The notes beneath the pieces are model-generated. The model made no database searches and had not been told where the DNA came from. It saw nothing but the letters and a program-made list of their open reading frames with translations. A program made the position numbers and the translations under genes. From contig NZ_CP041146.1 in NCBI RefSeq assembly GCF_006494775.1, positions 4,464,001-4,528,000 on the forward strand: 64,000 nt of DNA. Direction: 5' to 3'. The stretch's first letter is position 1; each line of letters starts with the position of its first letter. Below, piece after piece: positions 57,602-64,000 of this stretch. The stretch is from Nocardioides humi. Its GTDB lineage: Bacteria; Actinomycetota; Actinomycetes; Propionibacteriales; Nocardioidaceae.

Positions 57602-58455
57602 TCCGCGGCGCGGGGCTGCTCCTCGTCGCCGCGCTGCTCGCCGGATGCTCCGGTGGTACGACGAGCGAGCCGCCGGCCGCGTCGCCCACGCCGTCGCCGA
57701 TCTCGCCGGCTCCGTCGCCGACCGCCCCGCCGAGCGACCCCGGCCCGGCGTACTCCGACTGGGAGCTCGGCGTCCACGTCCTGCCGCGCACGCCGGACGG
57801 GTACGGCGAGATCCGGCCGACGCCGAAGCCGCTGCGGGTGCGCCGGTTCCCGACGAAGGACCTGCTGCCACCGCCCGCGGACGGGGAGTTCCATGCGAGC
57901 GTCGGGCCGGTCACCGACGCGATCCGCCAGCGGATGGGGGAGACCTGGTCGCCCGCCTGCCCGGTGGCGCTGGCGGACCTGGCGTACGTGAACGTCTCCT
58001 TCCGGGGCTTCGACGGCAAGGCGCACACCGGCGAGCTGGTGCTCGCCGCCAAGGTGGCCGACGACGTGGTGTCGGTGTTCCGCGCGCTCTTCGCGGCCGG
58101 GTACCCGATCGAGGAGATGCGGCTGCCGACCACCGCCGACCTCGACGCACCGCCCACCGGCGACGGCAACGACACCGCCGCGCTGGTCTGCCGCGCGGCC
58201 CGCGGCCAGACCTCGTGGTCGGCCCACGCGTACGGTCTCGCGATCGACGTCAACCCGTTCCTCAACCCGTACCACAAGGGCGACGTGGTGCTGCCGGAGC
58301 GGGCGTCGGCGTACCTCGACCGGAGTCGCACCCAGCCCGGCATCATCCACGCCGGCGACCTGGTCGTGCGCGAGTTCGCCCGGATCGGCTGGACCTGGGG
58401 CGGCTCGTGGAGCTCGCTGAAGGACTACCAGCACTTCTCCGCGACCGGTCGCTGA
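57598..58455 (+). CDS. M15-family peptidoglycan peptidase lipoprotein (VanY/endolysin-like)
   Basis: A 285-residue exported lipoprotein. The start GTG 57598 overlaps the response-regulator stop and gives IRGAGLLLVAALLAGCSGG, with lipobox LAGC. A Pro/Ser-rich linker follows to about residue 55. The M15 metallopeptidase domain keeps the zinc ligands His210 and Asp217 in SAHAYGLAIDVNP and His279 in DYQHF. This is the M15C pattern of L-Ala-D-Glu or D,D-peptidases that cut peptidoglycan. The coupling to the two-component system suggests wall remodelling on envelope stress. A GTG frame further upstream (57574) is only shadow. Confidence 0.9.
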   Translation: MIRGAGLLLVAALLAGCSGGTTSEPPAASPTPSPISPAPSPTAPPSDPGPAYSDWELGVHVLPRTPDGYGEIRPTPKPLRVRRFPTKDLLPPPADGEFHASVGPVTDAIRQRMGETWSPACPVALADLAYVNVSFRGFDGKAHTGELVLAAKVADDVVSVFRALFAAGYPIEEMRLPTTADLDAPPTGDGNDTAALVCRAARGQTSWSAHAYGLAIDVNPFLNPYHKGDVVLPERASAYLDRSRTQPGIIHAGDLVVREFARIGWTWGGSWSSLKDYQHFSATGR

Positions 58456-58486
58456 TCCGGGGTCCGCCACCGCATACAGTTCGGGC

Positions 58487-58843
58487 ATGGAGACCGTGCG
58501 CCTGATCCTGCTCATCCTCCACATCCTGGGCTTCTCGGCCCTGATCGGCGGGCTGCTGGCGCAGGCCGGATCGGCCGACAAGAAGGTGACCGGCGTGATG
58601 CGCGACGGCGTCGGCACGGCGTTCCTCGCCGGCCTGCTCCTCGTCGGCGTCCTCGAGGGCGGCGACGACCCGGTCAACCACGCCAAGGTGGGCGTCAAGC
58701 TCGCCATCGGCCTGGTCCTCCTGGTGCTCGTGATGGCCAACCTGCGCAAGGCCAAGATCCCCGACGGCCTCTGGGCCGGCCTGCTCGTCCTCTCCGTCGC
58801 CGAGGTCTGCATCGCCGTGCTCTGGTCGCCCGTCCACAGCTGA
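58487..58843 (+). CDS. Small four-TM membrane protein
   Basis: A 118-residue protein of four predicted TM helices (METVRLILLILHILGFSALIG, GVGTAFLAGLLLVGVLEGG, VGVKLAIGLVLLVLVMANL and LWAGLLVLSVAEVCIAVLW). Loops contain few charged residues except KKVTGV and NLRKAKIPDG. It is a conserved actinobacterial membrane protein of unknown function. ATG 58487 is 31 bases after the M15 gene. The region after its stop (58844-59119) is gene-free and holds the left repeat cluster. Confidence 0.82.
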   Translation: METVRLILLILHILGFSALIGGLLAQAGSADKKVTGVMRDGVGTAFLAGLLLVGVLEGGDDPVNHAKVGVKLAIGLVLLVLVMANLRKAKIPDGLWAGLLVLSVAEVCIAVLWSPVHS

Positions 58844-58878
58844 TCCGGCCGGGCTCCCTGTCGCGGAGCCGTGCACCG

Positions 58879-59030
58879 CTGTAACACGCAGTTCGCCCCT
58901 CTGGCAGCCAGGTCTCTGCTGTAACACGTAGTCCTCAGACCTAGCAGCCGCATGCCTGTGGTTGCAGCCCGCCACAGGGCCCGAAAAACGAAGTGTTCGG
59001 GCGGGTAGAGCAGCGAACAACGTGTTACAG
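58879..59030. repeat. Left palindromic repeat cluster beside the AbiEi-DUF559 gene
   Basis: Two plus-orientation copies (TGTAACACGCAGTTCGC at 58880-58896 and the shorter CTGTAACACGTAG at 58919-58931) face one inverted copy, GCGAACAACGTGTTACAG (59013-59030). The outer pair matches at 15 of 17 positions, so the whole ~150-base block is a palindromic unit like a MITE or large REP element. Its right 23 bases (59008-59030) are identical to 60417-60439 in the other cluster. Confidence 0.82.
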
Positions 59031-59119
59031 CACGACATCAGGGCGGCGCGTCCCGGTTCGTGCGACGGCGCACGAGACCAGAACGAGCCCGATGGAGAGC
59101 CTGGCGGAAGGTCCGACGG

Positions 59120-60184
59120 TCAGGCTGCCCAGCGCTCCCAGCCCATGATCCGGTAGGTGGGCGGGCGCAGCTGCGGCCGTGGTCGGGGACCACGGGGTCG
59201 GTACGCCGCGAGGTCGGCGATGTCCGTGCCGTAGCGCTCGCAGGTGGCGAGGTACTCGCGCAGCATCCGGCTCCTGCCCAGGTTCGCGCCCGGGCCCCAG
59301 ACGTCGCCCCACGTCACCCGGCACACGCCGAGCTTGAATCCCGCGATGAAGTCCTGACGCCCCTTCTCGGCCCAGAGGACGTCCGTGGCCGGCCGGTCGG
59401 CGTACCCGCCGTCGACGGGGGCGAGGATCTTCACCTTGCCGTCGAACTCGTAGATCTGTCGGCCGAGGCGGACATCGCACCAGACCGTACGTCCGTCGGC
59501 GGTGAGGCCGAACTGGACCTCGGGCGTCCCGAACCCCAGGCTCTCCACCGAGTCGCGCAGGAGCGTCTCGCCGATCGAGTCCGTATGCGGGGTGGCTGAG
59601 GCGATCACGTCGCGGATCACGGTGGAGTGCGGCCAGCAGTACATCTGCCGCGCCACCTCCAGCAGGTCCCTGCGAGTGACGCCCAGCCTCATCGCGGAAT
59701 CGACCGCGACCAGACCCGCCAGGTAGCCATGCTCGCGGACGATGTCGAGCGCGGTCCGCGCCAGTCCGAGCATCGACATGCCGCCGACGATGCAGACCTG
59801 CTCCGGCGGGTACGGCGCGAGATGCTGTGCGATTCCGTCGCGCCGGTGCGTGCCGACGATACCGGGTCGGGTCAGATGAGAGGTCGGATCCGGTTCCCGC
59901 AGGACGGGTAGCCGGAGCGCGTAGGCCGCCGAGTGGTGACTCATCACGTGGGGATGACGCATACGCAGACTCGCCGCGCGATCCGCCAGCATCCGCTGCT
60001 CGGCGTGGCTGGTGAGCGTGTCGACGTACCGCGTCTCGGCGTAGACACCGCGCCGTACGGCGGTCCAGCGCCCGGAGTTGACGAGACGGTCGATCTGTTG
60101 GGCGGACATGCCGGCCGCAATGGCCTGTGGTCGGGTGATCAGGCCCCATTGCGTACTCATCACGGCGATGACTCGACTGTTCAT
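59120..60184 (-). CDS. AbiEi-type antitoxin-domain protein with DUF559-like nuclease domain
   Basis: A 354-residue protein. Residues about 5-50 are a winged-helix AbiEi N-terminal domain (MSTQWGLITRPQAIAAGMSA, then WTAVRRGVYA), as in antitoxins of the type IV AbiE system. The C-terminal part looks like a Vsr/DUF559 PD-(D/E)XK fold: DSIGETLLRDSVESLGFG with Glu205, CDVRLGRQIYEFDGKVK with Asp237 and the E246-x-D-G-K250 motif. No toxin partner (AbiEii) is encoded next to it. It starts at ATG 60184, and both flanks are palindromic repeat clusters with no genes. Function is unknown; a mobile-element or defence role is speculation. Confidence 0.82.
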   Translation of the reverse strand: MNSRVIAVMSTQWGLITRPQAIAAGMSAQQIDRLVNSGRWTAVRRGVYAETRYVDTLTSHAEQRMLADRAASLRMRHPHVMSHHSAAYALRLPVLREPDPTSHLTRPGIVGTHRRDGIAQHLAPYPPEQVCIVGGMSMLGLARTALDIVREHGYLAGLVAVDSAMRLGVTRRDLLEVARQMYCWPHSTVIRDVIASATPHTDSIGETLLRDSVESLGFGTPEVQFGLTADGRTVWCDVRLGRQIYEFDGKVKILAPVDGGYADRPATDVLWAEKGRQDFIAGFKLGVCRVTWGDVWGPGANLGRSRMLREYLATCERYGTDIADLAAYRPRGPRPRPQLRPPTYRIMGWERWAA

Positions 60185-60328
60185 GAGCAGACCTTGCGCG
60201 ATGAGGCGGACGCCGGACGCGGCTCCGGTCGATGGCTGTGGACAACACGCCGAGCTGCGGGCCCTGTGGATGAGTCGCGGGCCGCGATGGAACGGATGCG
60301 ACGGGTGGGATCGGTCGGGTCGGTCGCA

Positions 60329-60479
60329 TGTAACACGTGGTTCGCAACTCTTCCAGCCCCGTCCCGGTGGTAGCAGCCGCGTACAGACCGGGTTTGGCGA
60401 AGTCATGCGGCTGCTTGAGCAGCGAACAACGTGTTACAGGTGCTGCGCGGCGCTCAGGCAGGCGAACCACGTGTTACAG
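60329..60479. repeat. Right palindromic repeat element with perfect terminal inverted repeats
   Basis: TGTAACACGTGGTTCGC at 60329-60345 is the exact complement of GCGAACCACGTGTTACA at 60462-60478, giving a ~150-bp unit with perfect 17-bp terminal repeats. An internal third copy, GCGAACAACGTGTTACAG, is at 60422-60439. The overall plan matches the left cluster. The remainder of the gap 60185-60547 shows no coding potential. pcrA begins 69 bases downstream. Confidence 0.85.
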
Positions 60480-60547
60480 CGCGTGCCGAGCCCCCCGCGC
60501 GACCAGCAGTCACGGGCGTCGGCGCGGCGCCGTAGGCTGGCGGGAGC

Positions 60548-63007
60548 ATGATCGACTCCGCGACGCCTCCGGCCCTCACCGCCCCTTCGCCCCTCACGGC
60601 ACAGTCCCTCCTCGAGGGGCTCAACGACCCCCAACGCGAGGCCGTACGACACGAGGGCGCGCCGCTGCTCGTCGTGGCCGGTGCCGGCTCGGGCAAGACC
60701 CGGGTGCTGACGCGCCGGATCGCGTGGACGATCGCCGTCCGCAAGGCCCATCCGGGCTCGATCCTCGCGATCACCTTCACCAACAAGGCCGCCGCGGAGA
60801 TGAAGGAGCGGGTGGCCGAGCTGGTCGGCAACCGCGCCCGGATCATGTGGGTGAGCACCTTCCACTCGGCGTGCGTGCGGATCCTGCGCAAGGAGGTCGA
60901 GCACCTCGGCTACGAGCGGCTGCGGTCGAACTTCTCGATCTACGACACCCAGGACCAGAAGCGCCTGATCCAGCTGGTCTGCAGCGACCTCGAGCTCGAC
61001 CCGCGGCGCTACCAGCCGGGGCCGGTGCTGCACTGGATCAGCAACCAGAAGAACGAGCTGCGCGAGCCCGACGAGGTCGCGGCGGAGGCCCGCAACACGA
61101 GCGACGAGACGTACGCCGCGGCGTACTCCGCCTATCAGCGGCGGTTGCGCGAGGCGAACGCGATGGACTTCGACGACCTGATCATGGAGACGGTCCGGCT
61201 GTTCCAGCTCAAGCCGGACGTGCGCGAGACCTACCGGCGGCGGTTCCGGCACATCCTGGTCGACGAGTACCAGGACACCAACCACGCCCAGTACGCCCTC
61301 ATCCACCAGCTCTGCGGGCAGGACCTCGAGGAGCACGACCCGACCACGCTCGACGGGCTGCCGGCCGACCGGGTGCCGCCGGCGGAGCTGATGGTCGTCG
61401 GCGACGCCGACCAGTCGATCTACGCCTTCCGCGGCGCCGACATCCGCAACATCCTCGACTTCGAGAAGGACTTCCCGGACGCGCGGACCATCCTGCTCGA
61501 GCAGAACTACCGCTCCACCCAGACCGTGCTGAGCGCCGCCAACGCCGTCATCGAGCGCAACGAGAGCCGTAAGCCGAAGCGGCTGTGGTCCGACGCCGGA
61601 GACGGCGAGAAGATCGTCGGGTACGTCGCCGACGACGAGCACGACGAGGCGCGGTTCGTCTCGGGGGAGATCGACAAGCTGGTCGACGCGGGCATGCGCG
61701 CGGCGGACGTGGCGGTGTTCTACCGGACCAACGCGCAGTCCCGCGTGTTCGAGGAGATCTTCGTCCGCACCGGCATGCCCTACAAGGTCGTCGGCGGCAC
61801 ACGGTTCTACGACCGCAGGGAGATCCGGGACGCGCTGGCGTACCTGCGGGTGCTGGTGAACCCCGACGACCAGGTGTCGCTGCGCCGGATCGTCAACACC
61901 CCCCGCCGCGGCATCGGGCAGCGCGCGGAGGCGGCGATCGGCGCCTTCGCCGAGCGGGAGCGGATCACGTACTGGGAGGCGCTGCAGCGCGCCGGCGAGG
62001 CCCCCGGCCTGGCCACCCGCAGCCAGACCGCGATCGAGGGCTTCGTCGCGCTGGTCCAGGAGCTGCAGCAGATGGTCGAGGCGCGCGAGCGGCCCGACGT
62101 GATCCTCGAGACCGTGCTCGACCGGTCGGGCTACCTCGTCAGCCTGGAGAACTCCGACGACCTGCAGGACGAGACCCGGCTGGAGTACCTCGCCGAGCTC
62201 GTCGCCGTGGCCCGGGAGTTCGCCGAGGACCCCGTCGCCGGCCCCTCGGCCGATCCCGCCGACGTCGACGCCGGCATCCTCGAGCCCGGCCTGGCCGACT
62301 TCCTCGAGCGGGTCGCGCTGGTGGCCGACGCCGACCAGATCCCCGACGCGCCCGAGGACGACCCGGATGCCCCCGAGGACCAGGGCGTCGTCACCCTGAT
62401 GACCCTGCACACCGCCAAGGGCCTGGAGTTCCCGGTCGTCTTCCTCACCGGCATGGAGGACGGCGTCTTCCCCCACTCCCGCGCCCTCGGCGACCGGCCC
62501 GAGCTGGAGGAGGAGCGGCGCCTGGCGTACGTCGGCATCACCCGCGCCCGCCAGCGCCTGTACGTCTCCCGCGCCATGGTCCGCTCCGCCTGGGGTGCCC
62601 CCTCGATGAACCCGGGCTCCCGCTTCCTCGGCGAGCTCCCCATCGACCTCGTCGACTGGCGCCGCACCGAGGCCGACCAGACCCGCTGGTCGCGACCGTC
62701 GTACGGCGGACCGGGCGGCCCCGGCGGCTCCGACGACTACGCCGGCAACCGCTTCGGCCAGCCCACCGCCGCCGGCCGCCGCAACTTCAGCTCCGCCGCC
62801 GCCCGTGCCGACGCCGCCGCCAAGTCCAAGACCTCGCGCCCCATCCCGGTCCTCGCCCCCGGCGACAAGGTCACCCACGACACCTTCGGGCTGGGCACCG
62901 TGGTGTCGGTCGAGGGTGCGGGGGACAAGTCCGTCGCGTCGATCGACTTCGGCTCCGACGGCGTCAAGCGGCTGCTGCTGCGGTACGCGCCGGTGGAGAA
63001 GCTCTGA
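60548..63007 (+). CDS. pcrA: ATP-dependent DNA helicase PcrA/UvrD
   Basis: A 819-residue superfamily 1A helicase for DNA repair and plasmid/replication restart. Walker A is VVAGAGSGKTRVLTRR (Lys50). Other motifs are AITFTNKAAAEMKERV (Ia), LVDEYQDTNHAQY (II), VVGDADQSIYAFRGAD (III), LEQNYRSTQTVLSAAN (IV), MTLHTAKGLEFPVVFLTGMEDG (V, in part) and YVGITRARQRLYVSRA (VI). The C-terminal tail ends in a Tudor-like PcrA segment (PGDKVTHDTFGLGTVVSVEG). It is a stand-alone gene starting at ATG 60548 after GCGGGAGC. Confidence 0.97.
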   Translation: MIDSATPPALTAPSPLTAQSLLEGLNDPQREAVRHEGAPLLVVAGAGSGKTRVLTRRIAWTIAVRKAHPGSILAITFTNKAAAEMKERVAELVGNRARIMWVSTFHSACVRILRKEVEHLGYERLRSNFSIYDTQDQKRLIQLVCSDLELDPRRYQPGPVLHWISNQKNELREPDEVAAEARNTSDETYAAAYSAYQRRLREANAMDFDDLIMETVRLFQLKPDVRETYRRRFRHILVDEYQDTNHAQYALIHQLCGQDLEEHDPTTLDGLPADRVPPAELMVVGDADQSIYAFRGADIRNILDFEKDFPDARTILLEQNYRSTQTVLSAANAVIERNESRKPKRLWSDAGDGEKIVGYVADDEHDEARFVSGEIDKLVDAGMRAADVAVFYRTNAQSRVFEEIFVRTGMPYKVVGGTRFYDRREIRDALAYLRVLVNPDDQVSLRRIVNTPRRGIGQRAEAAIGAFAERERITYWEALQRAGEAPGLATRSQTAIEGFVALVQELQQMVEARERPDVILETVLDRSGYLVSLENSDDLQDETRLEYLAELVAVAREFAEDPVAGPSADPADVDAGILEPGLADFLERVALVADADQIPDAPEDDPDAPEDQGVVTLMTLHTAKGLEFPVVFLTGMEDGVFPHSRALGDRPELEEERRLAYVGITRARQRLYVSRAMVRSAWGAPSMNPGSRFLGELPIDLVDWRRTEADQTRWSRPSYGGPGGPGGSDDYAGNRFGQPTAAGRRNFSSAAARADAAAKSKTSRPIPVLAPGDKVTHDTFGLGTVVSVEGAGDKSVASIDFGSDGVKRLLLRYAPVEKL

Positions 63008-63025
63008 CCGGAGCGAAGCGACATC

Positions 63026-63180
63026 GGTCATCGAGTAGCGATCGCGGGTGAGGGACGAACCCGCGAAGAGCGTATCGAGACACGGTGAGCCGATGCCGTG
63101 CCTGTGCTGCGCAACCGGCATGCGTCTCGATACGCCCGCCGCGGCTTCGTTCCTCAGTCGCGCCGTGCTACTCGACGACC
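63026..63180. repeat. 155-bp palindromic repeat element after pcrA
   Basis: Nested inverted repeats run from both ends to the middle: GGTCATCGAGTAGC (63026-63039) with GCTACTCGACGACC (63167-63180; 13 of 14), TGAGGGACGAAC-like with TTCGTTCCTCA-like segments, and CGTATCGAGAC (63071-63081) with GTCTCGATACG (63124-63134; perfect). A 30-base part matches the repeat before guaA (30251-30280). It is the only feature in the 223-base gap and could double as a bidirectional terminator between convergent pcrA and the M23 gene. Confidence 0.82.
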
Positions 63181-63230
63181 AATGTCACGCCGGATCGCGG
63201 TTCGCCCTCGCAAGCTCGGGCGATTCCGTG

Positions 63231-64000
63231 CTACGGCGTGACGCCGTGCTGCCGCAGCGCCGCGTCCGGGTCGACCGGGTCGCCGCCGCCGGGGCGGACC
63301 TCGAGGTGCAGGTGGGGGCCGGTGACGTGGCCGGTGCTGCCGACGTACCCGATGGTCTCGCCGGCGCGGACGGTGTCGCCGGGGGAGACGTTGAACGAGC
63401 TCTGGTGGCAGAACCAGAGCTCGGTGCCGTCGTCGAGGGTGATGACGGTCTTGTTGCCGTAGGCGCCGTCGAAGCCGGCGGAGGTGACCTTGCCGTTGGC
63501 GACGGCGCGGATGGGGGTGCCCGGAGGGGCGGCGAAGTCGAGGCCGGTGTGGTAGCTGGACCAGAGGCCGTACTGGCCGAACTTCGCGGTCAGCCGGTAG
63601 CTGGCGAGGGGGAGCACCCACTTGTTGAGGGCGATCTCGGCGGCTTCCCGCTCGGCGTCGCGGGCCAGGTTGCCGAGGGCGCTGGTGCGCTCGGCGGCGG
63701 AGCGCTCGGCCTCGGCGACGAGGTCGCTGCCGGCGGCCTGGGCGAGGGCGTCGCGGTCGGAGTCGCGGCTCACGGTCTCGGCGCGGGTGCCGACGACGGC
63801 GCTGCCGAACGAGCCGGTCAGCGCGTTGGGGGAGCTGAGGCGGTCGCCGGCGGCGGCCAGCTGCGGGTCGGCCGAGGTGACGACGCCGCCGACCGCGACC
63901 GCGATGGTGGCGACGCCGACGGCGACGGGCAGTGTGGGCAGGCCGCGGAACAGCGGCCCGCGGGCGCCGGCGTGCTTGACGGCACGGCGCTTGCCGGCCG
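63231..64000 (-). CDS. M23-family metallopeptidase, N-terminus outside window
   Basis: Peptidoglycan endopeptidase of the LytM/M23 family. The visible part (about 256 codons) has a basic N-terminal stretch (GKRRAVKHAGARGPLFRGLP), one TM helix (TLPVAVGVATIAVAVGGVV), a coiled-coil-like region (AEAERSAAERTSALGNLARDAEREA) and the M23 domain. Zinc-site motifs are HTGLDFAAPPGTPI (HxxxxD) and HLHLEV (HxH). A GTG at 63773 could start a shorter product, but the frame stays open with a TM helix upstream, so the true start is beyond 64000. Confidence 0.9.
   Translation of the reverse strand, partial: AGKRRAVKHAGARGPLFRGLPTLPVAVGVATIAVAVGGVVTSADPQLAAAGDRLSSPNALTGSFGSAVVGTRAETVSRDSDRDALAQAAGSDLVAEAERSAAERTSALGNLARDAEREAAEIALNKWVLPLASYRLTAKFGQYGLWSSYHTGLDFAAPPGTPIRAVANGKVTSAGFDGAYGNKTVITLDDGTELWFCHQSSFNVSPGDTVRAGETIGYVGSTGHVTGPHLHLEVRPGGGDPVDPDAALRQHGVTP

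Noticed and set aside
58879..60479. Composite transposon around the AbiEi-DUF559 gene
   Set aside because: No transposase and no target-site duplication can be shown from this sequence; only the repeat symmetry is reported.

Overview
The window is high-GC actinobacterial chromosome, most likely from Nocardioides or another member of the Nocardioidaceae. The evidence is the very GC-rich codon use, many GTG starts and ATGA/GTGA stop-start overlaps, F420 genes (fbiC, npdG, a luciferase-like oxidoreductase), a SARP regulator, a guaB/guaB3 pair, a ChoD-type GMC oxidoreductase, and small actinobacterial families such as DUF5709 and the GPGG-motif microprotein. The order groES-groEL ... guaB-guaB3 ... 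choD-like ... guaA is a loosened version of the arrangement known from Mycobacterium tuberculosis. I see no tRNA, rRNA, CRISPR array, prophage or transposase.

Layout. 1-2 kb: end-truncated MMPL transporter. 2-4.2 kb: groES-groEL with two CIRCE operators, an intercistronic hairpin and a very long hairpin downstream. 4.3-5.2 kb: ACT-GNAT fusion. 5.2-7.7 kb: cydAB behind a perfect Rex operator. 7.7-9.2 kb: zwf, convergent with cydB. 9.2-12.5 kb: large secreted HtaA-type heme-binding protein behind an iron box. 12.5-16.6 kb: guaB, a Uma2-type protein, guaB3 and a nitrilase-family hydrolase. 16.6-23 kb: TetR regulator diverging from a phosphotransferase/DUF/aldehyde dehydrogenase operon, then a second phosphotransferase and a methyltransferase. 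23-26.3 kb: cupin and SARP regulator. 26.5-30 kb: gabD2-like dehydrogenase and ChoD-like oxidase. 30-32 kb: terminators, repeats and guaA. 32-34 kb: TetR regulator diverging from an orphan nuoH across a 37-bp palindrome. 34-37.8 kb: MDR oxidoreductase, DUF1295 protein, FAD oxidoreductase, GPGG microprotein, DUF5709. 37.9-42.4 kb: ROK regulator diverging from a xylose/ribose-type ABC importer. 42.4-45 kb: fbiC. 45-48.6 kb: proline-rich membrane protein and a second MMPL transporter. 48.8-51.8 kb: acyl-CoA dehydrogenase and LLM oxidoreductase diverging from npdG. 51.8-58.8 kb: ECF sigma/membrane protein pair, YbaK-type deacylase, PspC envelope-sensing proteins with histidine kinase and response regulator, M15 peptidase, small membrane protein. 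58.8-60.5 kb: an AbiEi/DUF559-type protein bracketed by palindromic repeats. 60.5-64 kb: pcrA, a repeat element and a truncated M23 peptidase.

The main technical observation is that six genes (MMPL-1, guaA, the ROK regulator, the sugar ABC ATPase, fbiC, MMPL-2) are each broken by exactly one missing base in a short G/C homopolymer. Restoring one base rebuilds a family-typical protein each time. This points to systematic base-calling error rather than pseudogenisation. The most interesting biological signals are the Rex, IdeR/DtxR, CIRCE and KstR-like operators, several unassigned long palindromes, the orphan nuoH with its own TetR gene, and the repeat-bracketed AbiEi-DUF559 gene.
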